This document shows positions 52,201-60,489 of a stretch of DNA of 64,000 nucleotides, in pieces. The notes under the pieces were generated by a model that ran no database searches, had not been told where the DNA came from, and worked only from the letters and a program-made list of their open reading frames with translations. Origin of the DNA: Paragonimus skrjabini miyazakii. Its lineage: Eukaryota > Platyhelminthes > Trematoda > Plagiorchiida > Troglotrematidae. The translations under genes and the position numbers were made by a program. Every line of letters starts with the position of its first letter. Positions within the stretch are counted from its first letter, which is position 1. The stretch lies in assembly GCA_014338405.1 (NCBI GenBank), contig JTDE01002149.1, positions 45,498-109,497 of the forward strand, read 5' to 3'.

Positions 52201-54842
52201 CAGACTTTGTGTTACCAGACTGTACTAACTACGGCCACAATAGCCCAAAATCTCGACGGCGACGAAACAGTAAGAGGGGTCAACGGAGTGTTAACAAATC
52301 CAACAAATTACCTTGACTGTCTCGTCGAAAGCAACAAACCGGATTATCTGTAATAACTGTAGGACTGGAAGCGAACAGTGATAACTACCATTTCTGTACG
52401 GTCCATGAAGTGAGACGGTGCCTCCAGATTACCAAATACTACGAAGCTGCAGACGTATAGAATAGTGTCAATAACAACAGTGTCCACCCTAAATGGAAGT
52501 ACGCAAGCATAGTAAGATTTGTTGCATAGTGCAGTACATCTATGTGCATAAAAGTGCAGGATCGGATGTAAGCAGGAAAAAAACAAAGAATGGTTATAAT
52601 AATTAACGAAAGGTATCCAAAGAAAGCTTAGAGAGCTTGACAGACCACCGGAGGAATCAGTGGGACAAAAAAGCATGATTGCTATTTCGTACACAGGTAC
52701 GTCGGGAGCAACCCGTGAGGCAGCAAACAGAGTAGATATCACAGCTGTTTCTACGAAAAATAACGCCACAATGTCCAACTTTGGTATGCCTCAGGGACCT
52801 GTCAGTTACAGAGCGAGCTAATAATTACATATATACGATAAACTGCAAAAAGGGTCCGTAAATTCACACTGTACAGATAACGGCAAGTTTAAATAAACGA
52901 ACATCGAAGGGAAATCATGAAACCACCCTCCGAAATCCAGTTGGATATCAGGTACTCATAAATGTTCCGCAGGCCATACGTTGGGTAGAGAATATCCAAC
53001 TGATCTGCAAAAACTCGGGGTAATCATCATCATCATAGACAGCAATACATCAGTGGTTCACACTGATGCTTAACTGCCACAGAAACATGAAGAAGAAAAG
53101 GCGAACCCTGTATAGGAAGAGAGAAGAAAAAAGGGGGAGGGAAGGGTACCTAACCACTAAAAATAGCTACGTCAACATTCAAACATACAACAGCAAGGCG
53201 CCTACACCTTGCAAACAAACAACCGAGCCGCAGGTGAAAGTTAGGCGGCATCAACAAGACTTCCTCACGGCATTCATTGCCCAGTGTCATTAAATGCATT
53301 CACTTCACAGATAACTCGGTCAAATCACGACAACATTCACGCCACTGAGCTCGGTTAACCGCCATTTCACCTAACGTCTACAGCTACCGACGCTGAGTCG
53401 CGAGGGCCCCAGCCCGGAAGTCAAAACCGATCTACAATGACCAACCCTTTCGTGAACAATTTCATTTCTCTACACCAGGTCATCATCTGTCCACTTCGCA
53501 CGTTGCGCCAATCGACAGCAGCATCGGCAAAGTGCTCGGTGTGGCGAACGACTAGCTGGTATCCTTAGTACATGACCTAGCCATCTAAGCTTGTGCAAAT
53601 GTACGGAGTGAACAAAAGAACTCGTTTGACAATCAATGTCAAACACCCGCTTCCTAACCTCCTCGTTGCTCACTCGTTGGTGCCACCCGATACGAGCGAC
53701 TGAACGCAGACATCGGTGGTCAAACACCTGAAGACGGTTCAGGTCTTCCACCCTGAGTGGCCAGGTTTCGCTGCCGTAAGTTAATACAGCTCTTACAACA
53801 GCCTCATTTACGTGACCTTCAACCCTCAGAGAGATGCTTCCCTGACATCATGGGTGTCTTAAATGAGTAAATACCGCCCTACCCTTAGAGATAGGCGCTT
53901 CTATTTCATCCCCTACACCTCCACTGCCACCGCTGACGCTGCTTACCAAATACACAAACCGGCCAATGACCACCATAACTTCATTTTCCAACATCGAATC
54001 TACGTAATCACAACAATCTTGCAGAATCACTTTGCACTTTAAGATTGCAAAGCGCATTCCGAAATATTTAGCAGTATGAAATAGCGTTTAGCATTGTTTA
54101 TGCTGCTTGAAAGTTGTCAAACAGCAAAATCTTGTCGTCAGCATAATCAAGGTCAGTCAGTCTTCCATCAGGTAGGAGGTCCACGCCGGTATCTCGTGAG
54201 TGCCTCCATTGTTCCTCTTATGACAAAAGTGAACAAAAATAGTGAAAGTAACCCGAGCTGAAGTATGGGAATAAGGCGCCAACAGTACGTTCACCAACAT
54301 GGTCGGTACACCTCTGTGGTTAAGCGACTCTAAAAGTGTAGATCACGTTGCATGCCCCAAATATCCTCAAAGTTGAAACTATTTTATCTGATCCGAAGAA
54401 CCTTCTGCGTCAAAAGTCGCTAGTAGGTGTTTGTCGATGAACCACAAGTTTGTTCCGTGAAAGACCGCCCGTTCGTACCCCGTTTACCTAATAAGCAAAT
54501 ACAAGAACAAAATCCGTCAGTGTGCGACGTCCACATGAGCGGGCACCAACACAGTCGTACGGAACGGAGCAAAAAATCGAAAAGAAACCTGAAACGAGCT
54601 ATAAACTTGGCACACTGCTTTTTAAATATCTTTCAACCAACCATACAATCCAGTGGCCGCGGCGGCAGCCCTGGCAGTTGCGATTGCCTTTTCGATTTCA
54701 GCCGAATGATCAATAGAGTGTTCACATAACGTCTCCTCTGACTTAACCTCCGACTGTTCTGCTTCAGCCCAGCGAGATTTGCGTTTCCTTTCTCCAGCTG
54801 TCTTCGATTCCTCGGGTTTAGGAGGCTTCGTCGAACTTGGAA
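36798..54842 (-). CDS. SUGP1: SUGP1 (SF4) splicing factor, 3' seven exons
   Basis: SURP and G-patch domain protein of the spliceosome; through its G-patch it activates the helicase DHX15 during branch-point recognition. Exons on the - strand: 54842-54642, 52038-51950, 48537-48324, 44826-44729, 39088-38934, 38672-38543, 36824-36798. All junctions are GT-AG and phases agree (1, 0, 1, 0, 2, 0), giving 303 residues of the C-terminal half. In order: KRKSRW, a Q/E-rich helix, YDSDEDCEGGTWEHKLRQAE, DFLPPDELERFMETF, the G-patch (GFQMLEKMGWKEGEGLGTEG), then DDEYDAYRKRMMLAYRFRPN and the NNPRRDYY ending, which closely match vertebrate SUGP1. The SURP exons are missing. The introns hold a Penelope-like element, LINEs, an R2-like element, a ribozyme SINE and the assembly gap. 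Confidence 0.93.
37175..37214. repeat. (AT)20 microsatellite
   Basis: 40 bases of uninterrupted AT. A shorter run of about 20 bases lies at 36987-37007. Confidence 0.97.
37335..37420 (+). repeat. tRNA-like repeat head
   Basis: TTCGTAGCTCAGTTGATCAT is a good A box. The B-box position reads GCCGGTTGTAATACAGCC, degraded. Not foldable into a tRNA. Confidence 0.45.
37515..37600 (+). repeat. tRNA-like repeat head
   Basis: CCATGGCCTCACTAATAGGG in the A-box position and TTGGTTCGAGTCCAGTAAG with a perfect B box (GGTTCGAGTCC), about 40 bases apart. Confidence 0.55.
38543..38672 (-). CDS. SUGP1: SUGP1 exon, post-G-patch block
   Basis: Acceptor GACTTTCAG, donor GTAAGT. It reads GNVHIDGIGLGIERPSKLVK, then EDDEYDAYRKRMMLAYRFRP and NPL. 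It is near-identical in pattern to the human end of SUGP1. Confidence 0.95.
38934..39088 (-). CDS. SUGP1: SUGP1 exon, G-patch
   Basis: Acceptor CTTTGTAG, donor GTTAGT (weak). It reads ALKEGRNPDYSEYKQFKLTC, then ENVGFQMLEKMGWKEGEGLG and TEGQGIINPVDK. The donor was chosen over the upstream GTAGAT because only it keeps phase with the next exon and gives NPVDKGNVHIDG (human NPVNKG...VDG). Confidence 0.95.
40370..40420 (-). repeat. Fragment of a LINE 3' end (family II)
   Basis: AACGTTCACGCCACTGAAGT and CGATTAGCCACCGCC parallel AACATTCACGCCACTGAGCT and CGGTTAACCGCC at 53327-53360. Confidence 0.5.
41489..41588. other. Assembly gap, 100 N
   Basis: Exactly 100 N, the usual placeholder for a gap of unknown length, inside a SUGP1 intron. 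Confidence 1.
42088..42196 (+). repeat. Left inverted terminal repeat of the Penelope-like element
   Basis: Begins ACATGTAACTAATTTC and includes AAGATAAGGTTCCATAGGGC and ATTAGACAGACAGACATAG. Roughly 80% identical to the reverse complement of 42957-43064. Confidence 0.9.
42374..42935 (+). pseudogene. GIY-YIG endonuclease remnant
   Basis: Two overlapping frames (42374-42823 and 42699-42935). The first has the paired cysteines CCLYKYFCSC and the YIGRT...R core. The second carries the C-terminal helix region VLQFAEALAVRRHNTPCMFK. The GIY half of the motif reads SMSYIG. Confidence 0.85.
42957..43064 (-). repeat. Right inverted terminal repeat of the Penelope-like element
   Basis: Contains GCCCTATGGAACCTTATCTT and TTAGTTACATGT, the reverse complement of the left arm. 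The end of the coding remnant runs into it. Confidence 0.9.
44050..44390 (+). repeat. Unclassified GC-richer segment with ATT-repeat end
   Basis: A compositionally distinct block (GATGAGCGCCGCGATGCGCG near 44173) followed by TATTATTATTATTATTAC at 44371-44388. Such a tail resembles a retroelement 3' end. A 70-codon frame at 44129-44341 matches nothing I know. Confidence 0.3.
44729..44826 (-). CDS. SUGP1: SUGP1 exon, conserved pre-G-patch block
   Basis: Acceptor CTTAATAG, donor GTAAGG. It reads WAEKLTEMGHGKHHIGDFLP, then PDELERFMETFR. A split Asp codon joins it to ...MMATR of the upstream exon. Confidence 0.95.
44827..48323. other. SUGP1 intron
   Basis: 3.5 kb. A tRNA-like head lies at about 47228-47325 (CAACTCAATGGTAATGATG and GGGATTCAAGCACCG). 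Another A-box-like stretch lies near 47888. The 109-codon + frame at 47337-47666 is unrecognised. Confidence 0.4.
48324..48537 (-). CDS. SUGP1: SUGP1 exon, GTWEH block
   Basis: Acceptor TTTTCCTAG, donor GTTGGT, phase 0 in, 1 out. It reads LQAMHEFIMAQQRLKLKEQE, then YEYDSDEDCEGGTWEHKLRQ and AEMMATR. YDSDE..GTWEH..R..EM..TR is a SUGP1 signature. Confidence 0.95.
49097..49351 (-). mobile_element. LINE 3' end, 5'-truncated (family I)
   Basis: About 255 bases matching in reverse complement the last part of the LINE at 24047-27893: TGATCACTCAAACCGCTGG, CCGAGATGGCGATGTGTCGC, GGCCCGAGCCACAGTACC, then the ATG repeat. A recent-looking, short, dead-on-arrival insertion in a SUGP1 intron. Confidence 0.9.
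49610..51057 (+). mobile_element. R2-like LINE, internally deleted
   Basis: In a SUGP1 intron, opposite strand. The N-terminal part has a C2H2 finger (FDCTNCDRGFQTEISLSQHR, then RHAHP) and a Myb-like segment (VRLADELAPSCPNRREFHHR). The ORF 50047-50526 follows with WKANYAAIQTLYHQRRKDVF and NEYWSEVLLAHPHIDERPSR. After a stop comes HRLQLRVMLEETSKAPLKSY and LVLSRVHQNTLKAID, which belongs well past the RT core. Thus the catalytic RT centre is gone. Finger, Myb and this linker order are typical of R2/NeSL-type elements with a restriction-like endonuclease. Confidence 0.8.
50047..50526 (+). pseudogene. R2-like element ORF, pre-RT region
   Basis: 159 codons, uninterrupted, from DNA-binding part to just before the RT fingers (ends ILPPDWSLVD, where R2-like proteins continue into the RT). 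Remainder of the protein is separated by stops. Confidence 0.75.
51058..51352 (+). mobile_element. tRNA-headed SINE with hammerhead ribozyme (copy A)
   Basis: About 295 bases. A-box-like GTGTTGCGGTTAACACGC, B-box-like AGTGCGAACTCCG, then the hammerhead (51212-51256), then a body with TCTTTTCGAAGTGGGCTAAC. Full-length match to copy B at 29208-29501 and partial matches at 18560-19110. The layout (pol III head, hammerhead, unrelated tail) is that of the SM-alpha SINE known from schistosomes. No poly(A) or duplication was seen at its ends. Confidence 0.8.
51212..51256 (+). ncRNA. Hammerhead ribozyme, minimal type I-like
   Basis: Self-cleaving RNA. Stem I: GUACUA (51212-51217) pairs fully with UAGUGC (51251-51256), one G-U pair included. 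Core: CUGAUGA at 51218-51224 and GAAA at 51239-51242. Stem II: GCU (51225-51227) with AGC (51236-51238) around an 8-base loop. Stem III: A51242-U51249 and C51243-G51248 with tetraloop UUGA. Cleavage would follow C51250 of GUC. All conserved core bases are present. The two-pair stem III is very short, as in hammerheads of eukaryotic retroelements, which often act better as dimers. Confidence 0.82.
51353..51949. other. SUGP1 intron remainder
   Basis: CACGAGAAGGATATTACTTG (51430) and AGTGCTTACAG (51490) faintly echo the SINE but are too diverged to call. Nothing else. Confidence 0.35.
51950..52038 (-). CDS. SUGP1: SUGP1 exon, Q/E-rich helix
   Basis: Acceptor CTGGTTCCAG, donor GTTAGT, phase 1 in, 0 out. 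It reads PAQTTVAKQFTGGVVLSEEQ, then TEQIRYQKE, which runs on into LQAMHEFIMAQQR of the next exon. Recognised by phase and context more than by conservation. Confidence 0.82.
52039..53045. other. SUGP1 intron, left part
   Basis: No element recognised; a (CAT)n run at 53023-53036 directly precedes repeat R copy 2. Confidence 0.4.
53046..53225 (+). repeat. Interspersed repeat R, copy 2
   Basis: Preceded by ATCATCATCATCATAG. Contains ACATCAGTGGTTCACACTGA and ACCACTAAAAATAGCTACGTC. Adenine-rich insertion relative to copy 1. Open over 75 codons. Confidence 0.65.
53285..54430 (-). mobile_element. LINE fragment, RT to 3' end (family II)
   Basis: In a SUGP1 intron, same strand as the gene. From the right: GRLTDLDYADDKILLFDNFQ (YADD present), then FAILKCKVILQDC, GDEIEAPISKGRAVFTHLRH, TYGSETWPLRVEDLNRLQVF, DHRCLRSVARIGWHQRVSNE and LRWLGHVLRIPASRSPHRAL. 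Stops near 54080 and 53850. Related to, but distinct from, the copy at 24 kb. Confidence 0.88.
54642..54842 (-). CDS. SUGP1: SUGP1 exon, KRKSRW segment
   Basis: Acceptor TTTTGAAG (weak), donor GTTGGT, phase 1 in and out. It reads PPKPEESKTAGERKRKSRWA, a basic nuclear-localisation-like stretch, then KAIATARAAAAATGLY. Alanine tract near the end comes from GC-rich codons (GCCGCCGCGGCC). First exon of the gene that I can place. Confidence 0.8.
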
Positions 54843-57099
54843 CTTCAAAAAGTAATCGTAAAGTACAAAAATAAACAGATTGTAACTAATGAAAGCATGT
54901 TACTTTTGAGTAGTGTGACGGATATCTTACTGGTGAGACAACTGGACAGATGTCTAGGAGAGAAGTGCGCAGAGCATTTATTAGGAGAGTGACAGAATTA
55001 GACAGTATGTCAGGTACAGTCAGCCGGCTACATACATGTTCAACTTGAAACGTACTTAATAAATTAATGACAGTTACTTTATCACACCTATAACCATCGA
55101 CTACAAGTAAGTGTAGACATTTAACAGAGCAGGACAACATCTTCGCAAGTTTGTCGGTAAGGACTAATTAAGACACTTCCGCATAGTTTGTCGAAGCTAG
55201 ATTGGAAACTAGTTAGAAACGATCATAAAAAACGACCTGTACGTATCAATGAAACGTTTGATAACAGCATCATAGATGAGGACAACATACCATTGAAAGT
55301 GTGAGTATAACCGCCGAGTAGAAGCTAATTAGTGGAAGAGTTTTCGGGCAAACCAGACAGTGACAAACTGACCCACACAAGCTAGTTCTGCTTCCGCCCC
55401 CAAAGAGAAAAGACAGCATGAAAATAGAATACGGTGTCCACGTAGTTATTTTCATTTTCAAATACACTAAACAAGATTCATTCGTTATACTCGTTGTAGG
55501 TAGTGAAACTGCTACTTAGTACCGCAAGCACACCAATACTGATTCACACGTTAACAAAATGAACGAGACGCGACTTGAATGTGTTCAAGGTGACTCACTC
55601 AATAAGTAAGACAAATAGTGCACGAGGGATATAAGTCGGTGGACTGTCATCAATGGTATGACTGTGTTTCACAGACATGCAGCAATGAGTAAAAGTGGTG
55701 TGGCTTTTTGTCTGCATCTCGGCTTAAAGGCACAAACAACTGTGACAGTTTACGATGGACAGATAACATATTGCTATGGCCCAATGCCAGTTTGAGATAA
55801 CTCGAGAGGTCCCCCTAATGGCGCACTGTACGCTTACCGTGGTTCGAACTAAGTGACTGTACTTGCGCAGTAAAGCAGATACTGGAAAGGGAAACTTCGT
55901 ACTGGGGTCCCAACAGTAGGTAAGGATTTACAGTAACAAGTCTTCTAACTGAGACGGATTAGCAAGTGGCAATGGACCAAGAAAGACAGAAAATGCTGGG
56001 ATGATGGAGAGAGATGTTATCCAGGCAAAGTAGACAACCACTCCTGCAAACAGGTGTTTCAGTGGTGTACAGTAGACGTTCATCGATCCAGTTTCATTAC
56101 GACATTCGTTAGTTTAATTCTCTGGGCAGAGTTGTAACACCAATGCAATTGTTACGGTTCGTTTATCTGGTTCAGTGCGCTAGCGCGATCCGTTTACAGA
56201 CATAGAACAATGCCAAAGAAACCCACGGAGGCACCACAGATTAATACCAAGCAATGGAAAAGTGATATCAGAATACTCCAAGGTAAAATAGGCCCTGTGT
56301 GGATGAGACGACGTTTTTAGATCTCGAATCAGTCTAGCAGGCAACTCAAGTAACCCAAATTTTTACTTGCTCTGTTAGAATGGTGTACAGTTCACCCAAC
56401 ATTATTGGTACGGCCATATGCAATGCACTGTACATCCTGCAAATCCTTAGTCACCCGCGAATTTTTATAACGAACGATTTCAGTAACCCAGACCTTCATC
56501 ACGTAGGCCATGTGGTCAATGCGCTAGCATCCTCCACTGATCAGGAACTTTCGAGGCAATGGAAGCCATGTTGTTGTAGCACGTCCGGGATCACATTTAG
56601 TGGTGTGTTGGTTGAATGTCCTCTTGTGACGACTATGTTTTAAACAACCAGCACAGTAAGATTAACAACACAGAAAACTCAATTCCAACTGGTCAGTGAA
56701 CGAGAGACAATAGAATATGGTTGCCTGTGTGAAAATGGGATTTACACCTATTTTTAATATAAAACCGTACCAGAAGGTAAAGTTTGCTACAGTAAGGACA
56801 CTATTCAGAGTCTGGATGACCAAGTTTGTTGAAGGAACTCAGTCTAGATCGTCAGTAGCGGACAACCGATGAGGCAATACTCTAAACTGTCAACATACAT
56901 GCCCTAATTCTTCTACTATAATGGTGTTCACCAATGAACACAGGTCAAAGCACAGCCCCCCGATTACGCCGAAGAATAAACACCTTTCCTTAATTCTCTG
57001 ACACTTACTTTTAAGTTCATGAATCACATGATAGATAATAAATCCCACCATAGACGGCGATAAAGCGACGGCTCACACCGATGGATAACTGTCATACAA
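54843..57099. other. Upstream of the first placed SUGP1 exon
   Basis: Should be intron if SURP exons lie further right. I looked on the - strand for SURP-type patterns and found none. The 87-codon + frame at 56380-56643 is unrecognised. Confidence 0.4.
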
Positions 57100-57985
57100 T
57101 AGTGCAGAGGAGGTTCAATTACGAGAACGAGCAAGGCGACCTACAGTGATTAATCCCTTGGTGAATACCTTCATTTCTCTAAACCAAGCAATCATCTGCT
57201 CACTTCGCACGTTTTACGCCAGTCGGACAAGGCATCGGCAAAAAGTGCTCGGTGTGAGAGAAGCGCCTGGCATTCTTAGTGCATAGCCTAACCAACCAAT
57301 TTCATGTATATCTGAAGATTAAGTGAATGAACTCGCCTGATACACATCATCAAATATCCACTTCCTAAGCTCATCGTTGCTTACCTGTTGATACTATCCG
57401 ACGCGAGCGATCGAACGCGGAAATCGACGGTCAAATACCCAAAAATTGTTTGTCTTTTGCTATGACCGGTCAATTTGTATAGTCGCTGTGCAGCCTCCAT
57501 TCCATTTTGCATAACTTCATAACTGCTGATGCGATTAAGTGAACAAGTCTATCAACAACTTCCATAACTTCACCACCTAATATTAAACCCACGTAAACAA
57601 AGCAACTCTGCAGAATCACTTTGAGGTTGCGAAGTGCCTTCCGTAGCATTTGGCAAAGCGCGAAATAGCGACCGGCACTACCTGTGCTATTTGACAAACA
57701 ACATCTCGTCATCAGAATAGTCGAGATCAGTCTACCATCAGGCAGGGAGTTCACATCAACGTCTTGTGAGTCCTACAGACAGGCTTCTATTACTTTCCTA
57801 AAGACAAAATTAGATGAAAATGGTCAAAGTGGACAGCCCTGACACATGCCGCCTGTAATGTTGAAACTGTTGGACAGCTGACCGTGGGTCATAACAGCAC
57901 AGATAGAAACGATATGTCAAAAGTACACCCAAGTGCCCGCGCGACATACCCTTGGGTAAATCGATCCACTGAATCAAACGCGATG
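57100..57985 (-). mobile_element. LINE fragment, RT and C-terminal part (family II)
   Basis: Begins at CIAFDSVDRFTQGYVARALG (57985 downwards) and later has DGRLISTILMTRCCL (YADD lost), LRNLKVILQSCFVYVG and EVMEVVDRLVHL. Its DNA then parallels 53440-53730 closely (CACTTCGCACGTT, AAAGTGCTCGGTGTG). Heavily mutated. Confidence 0.82.
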
Positions 57986-58134
57986 CACATAACCTGAAGT
58001 ATAGAAATGAAGTTGTTTACCAAGGAGTTGGCCACCGTAGGTTTAGTTGGTCTCCCAGGCTGGTTCCCTTGAGACTCATGAAGTCGGTGGCTGGAGACCT
58101 TAGGTGAGGTGTATGGTATATACGTGTATGCATC

Positions 58135-58153
58135 ATATATATATATATATATA
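58135..58153. repeat. (AT)n microsatellite
   Basis: About 19 bases of AT within a longer purine/TA-rich stretch; similar run at 18465-18482. Confidence 0.9.
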
Positions 58154-58329
58154 CAGGTATATATAATGTTCAACACGTGACAAACACAAGGAGTGGCAAA
58201 CGTGCCACAATATAAGAAGAATGCAATGTGAGATAGAGAATGAAGAAAATTGCAGGATATAGAAGAAAAAGTCACAACGATGCACACAGAGAATCGCAAG
58301 ACGAGCGCCACTAACTTCCGTTCTTCGCC

Positions 58330-59560
58330 ATATCAGACAGCGTCTTCAGTTAAAGGTGGTCAACGTGCTGCGGACTCCAGACAGGAACCCGGGAACTCCC
58401 TACTGAAACAAGCTTCACAGTGAAAGCCTTCATACCCCGAACCCAAGTCATATGCTGACCACGAGGTTGCTGCTTCTATCCTAATGCACCACTCGCAAGC
58501 AAGGCACGGTGACAGGCGGTGAGTAGGTATTCGTGGAATGTGGCCAAGCCAACAAAGCCTGAGGCGAGATCAAAACGCTCAAGGGTCGACAGGGTCTATC
58601 CGATCCGGAGACATGTCGGCAAACTTCGTCACTGCTGGCACGGTGCTCCCACTGCGCGCTGCTAATACTCAGGAGACACCGATGACTCAGAACGGATACT
58701 CTGTGAGCATCCTCCGCGCGAATGGACCAGGGTTCGGAGCTCTACAACAGGACCGTAATTACAGTGGCATTGTGCACTCGGCCTTTTACAGAAGGACTGA
58801 GATCATGCCAACGTCATAGATGGTAAACATCGTTCAACCCTTGGCTATATGATTTCTGATCTCAACAGATATTCCACCAGTGCCAATACTAGATAAATGA
58901 ACTTCAAAACTACCTCCAAGGATGAGAGCAATCGTAGAGTCCTACCAATCTCGTAACAGCACCGTGCATTTAGTAGGTGCAAAGAACCGTACCAAACTGA
59001 CGAACTGAAGCCTCTAATCTGTCTCAGATATTCTGGGCTTCCTGTGAGCCATCACAAACTACGGTATCGTCTGCATACTCTATATCTCAAAGTCGAATGC
59101 CAGAGGGCAGTCCCACATCATCATATTCACAACCTGTCATGGCACACGCTGGGATATCATCTGACGCAAAGCTGAACATGAAAGGGGAGACTGGAAAATT
59201 TTGTCGCATCCCATCTGAGATGCTAGAAGTCGGTGGTACGTTGCCATAAGCTGTAACCCTGCCCCAGTTCTGACAGCAAATTGGTTTCAGGATGTTTATG
59301 TACATCTCTGATACACTCCAACTCGACAGGCAGTTCCAGAGTGCAGCTCTGTCAACCGAATCGAATGTCCCTCTGACATGCAGGAAGATAACAACTGTTG
59401 GCCTTCTGTATGAACGGCAGATTTTAAGCATCTGGCGGAGTGTGTAGATGTGATCAGTGAAGCTAAGGCCAGGACGAAACTCAGCTTGTTCCTCAGGGAT
59501 ATGTTCTCCGCGCGTTTTACTTGGTGTAAGATGTCCGAATGCTGTGAGATGACGGCTAAC
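58330..59560 (-). mobile_element. LINE fragment, RT to C-terminus (family III)
   Basis: From the right: EEQAEFRPGLSFTDHIYTLR, then the ORF at 59431-59087 (RRPTVVIFLHVRGTFDSVDR, SDGMRQNFPVSPFMFSFASD), IEYADDTVVCDGSQEAQ (YADD intact), and a worn C-terminal block (LSHRCLLSISSAQW) with LLAWPHSTNTYSPP in the position of RWLGHVLRM. Frame broken many times. Confidence 0.87.
59087..59431 (-). pseudogene. LINE RT palm ORF (family III)
   Basis: 114 codons uninterrupted; the FDSVDRAALW block carries the first catalytic Asp position. The RQGC motif is changed to MRQNFPVSP. Confidence 0.85.
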
Positions 59561-59619
59561 CGGGCTCAGTGATGTGAATGTTATGGTGCTGGTGATGCTT
59601 CATCTTCAATTATAGCTCA

Positions 59620-59783
59620 GTTGCTTGTTTGTGAGATGTAGACACCTTGACGCTGAATGCTCGAATATAGATAGTTGTTTTTAGCAGTTAGGTCTCTGCA
59701 TTTCTCTATTCTTTTTATTGACTGGGAACTGTTTGTAGTTATGGTTGTATGCCAGCTAAAAGTCAGCCAGAACCGCTGATATA
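59620..59783 (-). repeat. Interspersed repeat R, copy 3
   Basis: Lies between two LINE pieces. Reads CTAACTGCTAAAAACAAC and TTCAGCGTCAAGGTGTCTAC on the - strand. Open over 63 codons with the same frame as copies 1 and 2. Confidence 0.7.
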
Positions 59784-59829
59784 ATCCTGCCTTTGAAGAT
59801 GATGGCACTGCTCCAAAATTTGGCGGAGT

Positions 59830-60020
59830 GAAAAAATGAATAATATATCTTCGACCAAGAGAAATATTGCCTGCTCCTCCCTGGTGTCTGCCTTCAGGGT
59901 TGTGGGCGATCGACGAAGTACAATGGATGCTAAAACGCAGTCATGACTGGCGTCAAACCAATTCCCCTATGGTTTTCCCAACAGCCCCTGATTATCTTCT
60001 TGAAGGAAGACGCTGTTATT
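59830..60020 (-). mobile_element. Second LINE fragment, RT fingers (family III)
   Basis: GCWENHRGIGLTPVMT and REEQAIFLLVED match RNSCENHGGISLTPVIS of the copy at 1-1056. The last part overlaps in content with the start of the 58330-59560 fragment, so it is a separate insertion. Confidence 0.75.
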
Positions 60021-60210
60021 GAAACATTTTCTCTGACGGGAATACGTCATTAGGTTTTATTACCAGTTTACAGTAGTGGTTAACAATAGTACGTAGTATC
60101 CGTCGGAACGAAATTCCATTGCGCGTACAGTAAACGAAAGTTCAGAAAGTGCTTTTCGTCAGCGCTCAACAGAACCTTTTATTACACTAAAAACCGATCT
60201 CCAACGGTAT

Positions 60211-60489
60211 CTAAACTTTCATTGCCATAGAGTGACGGGTTACTGGGTTACAATGAGCTACGTGTCTGAGGGTACGGCCAGTAATATTAAGTAGAATTGC
60301 GTTTCCATGTACATCACACTCCCTTAACAGAAAGCAGACTGCGCCAACATCTCCCACTAAGTGGCTAGTGCAGACGATAGCATACTGTGGACTGGCATCA
60401 CAACTTAGCAACAGATCGCAAAACCGAATCGCAGCAGACCATATGGATAATCCAGTTGCTTCGTTCACATCGTTAATAATTGTAAATCT
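60211..60489 (-). pseudogene. Possible exon of a METTL21-like methyltransferase
   Basis: Open frame entered after an acceptor-like ACGTCTTAG: FTIINDVNEATGLSIWSAAI, then LVGDVGAVCFLLRECDVHGN. ATGL.[IV]W.AA followed by a G..GAV.......[DA]V segment is the layout of family-16 protein lysine methyltransferases. But the LELGxG strand and the following TD are not clean, and no neighbouring exon was found. Could be a relic or chance. Confidence 0.25.

Noticed and set aside
58538..58819. + strand 93-residue ORF as a gene
   Set aside because: The - strand reads as the C-terminal block of a LINE RT, so this frame is antisense.
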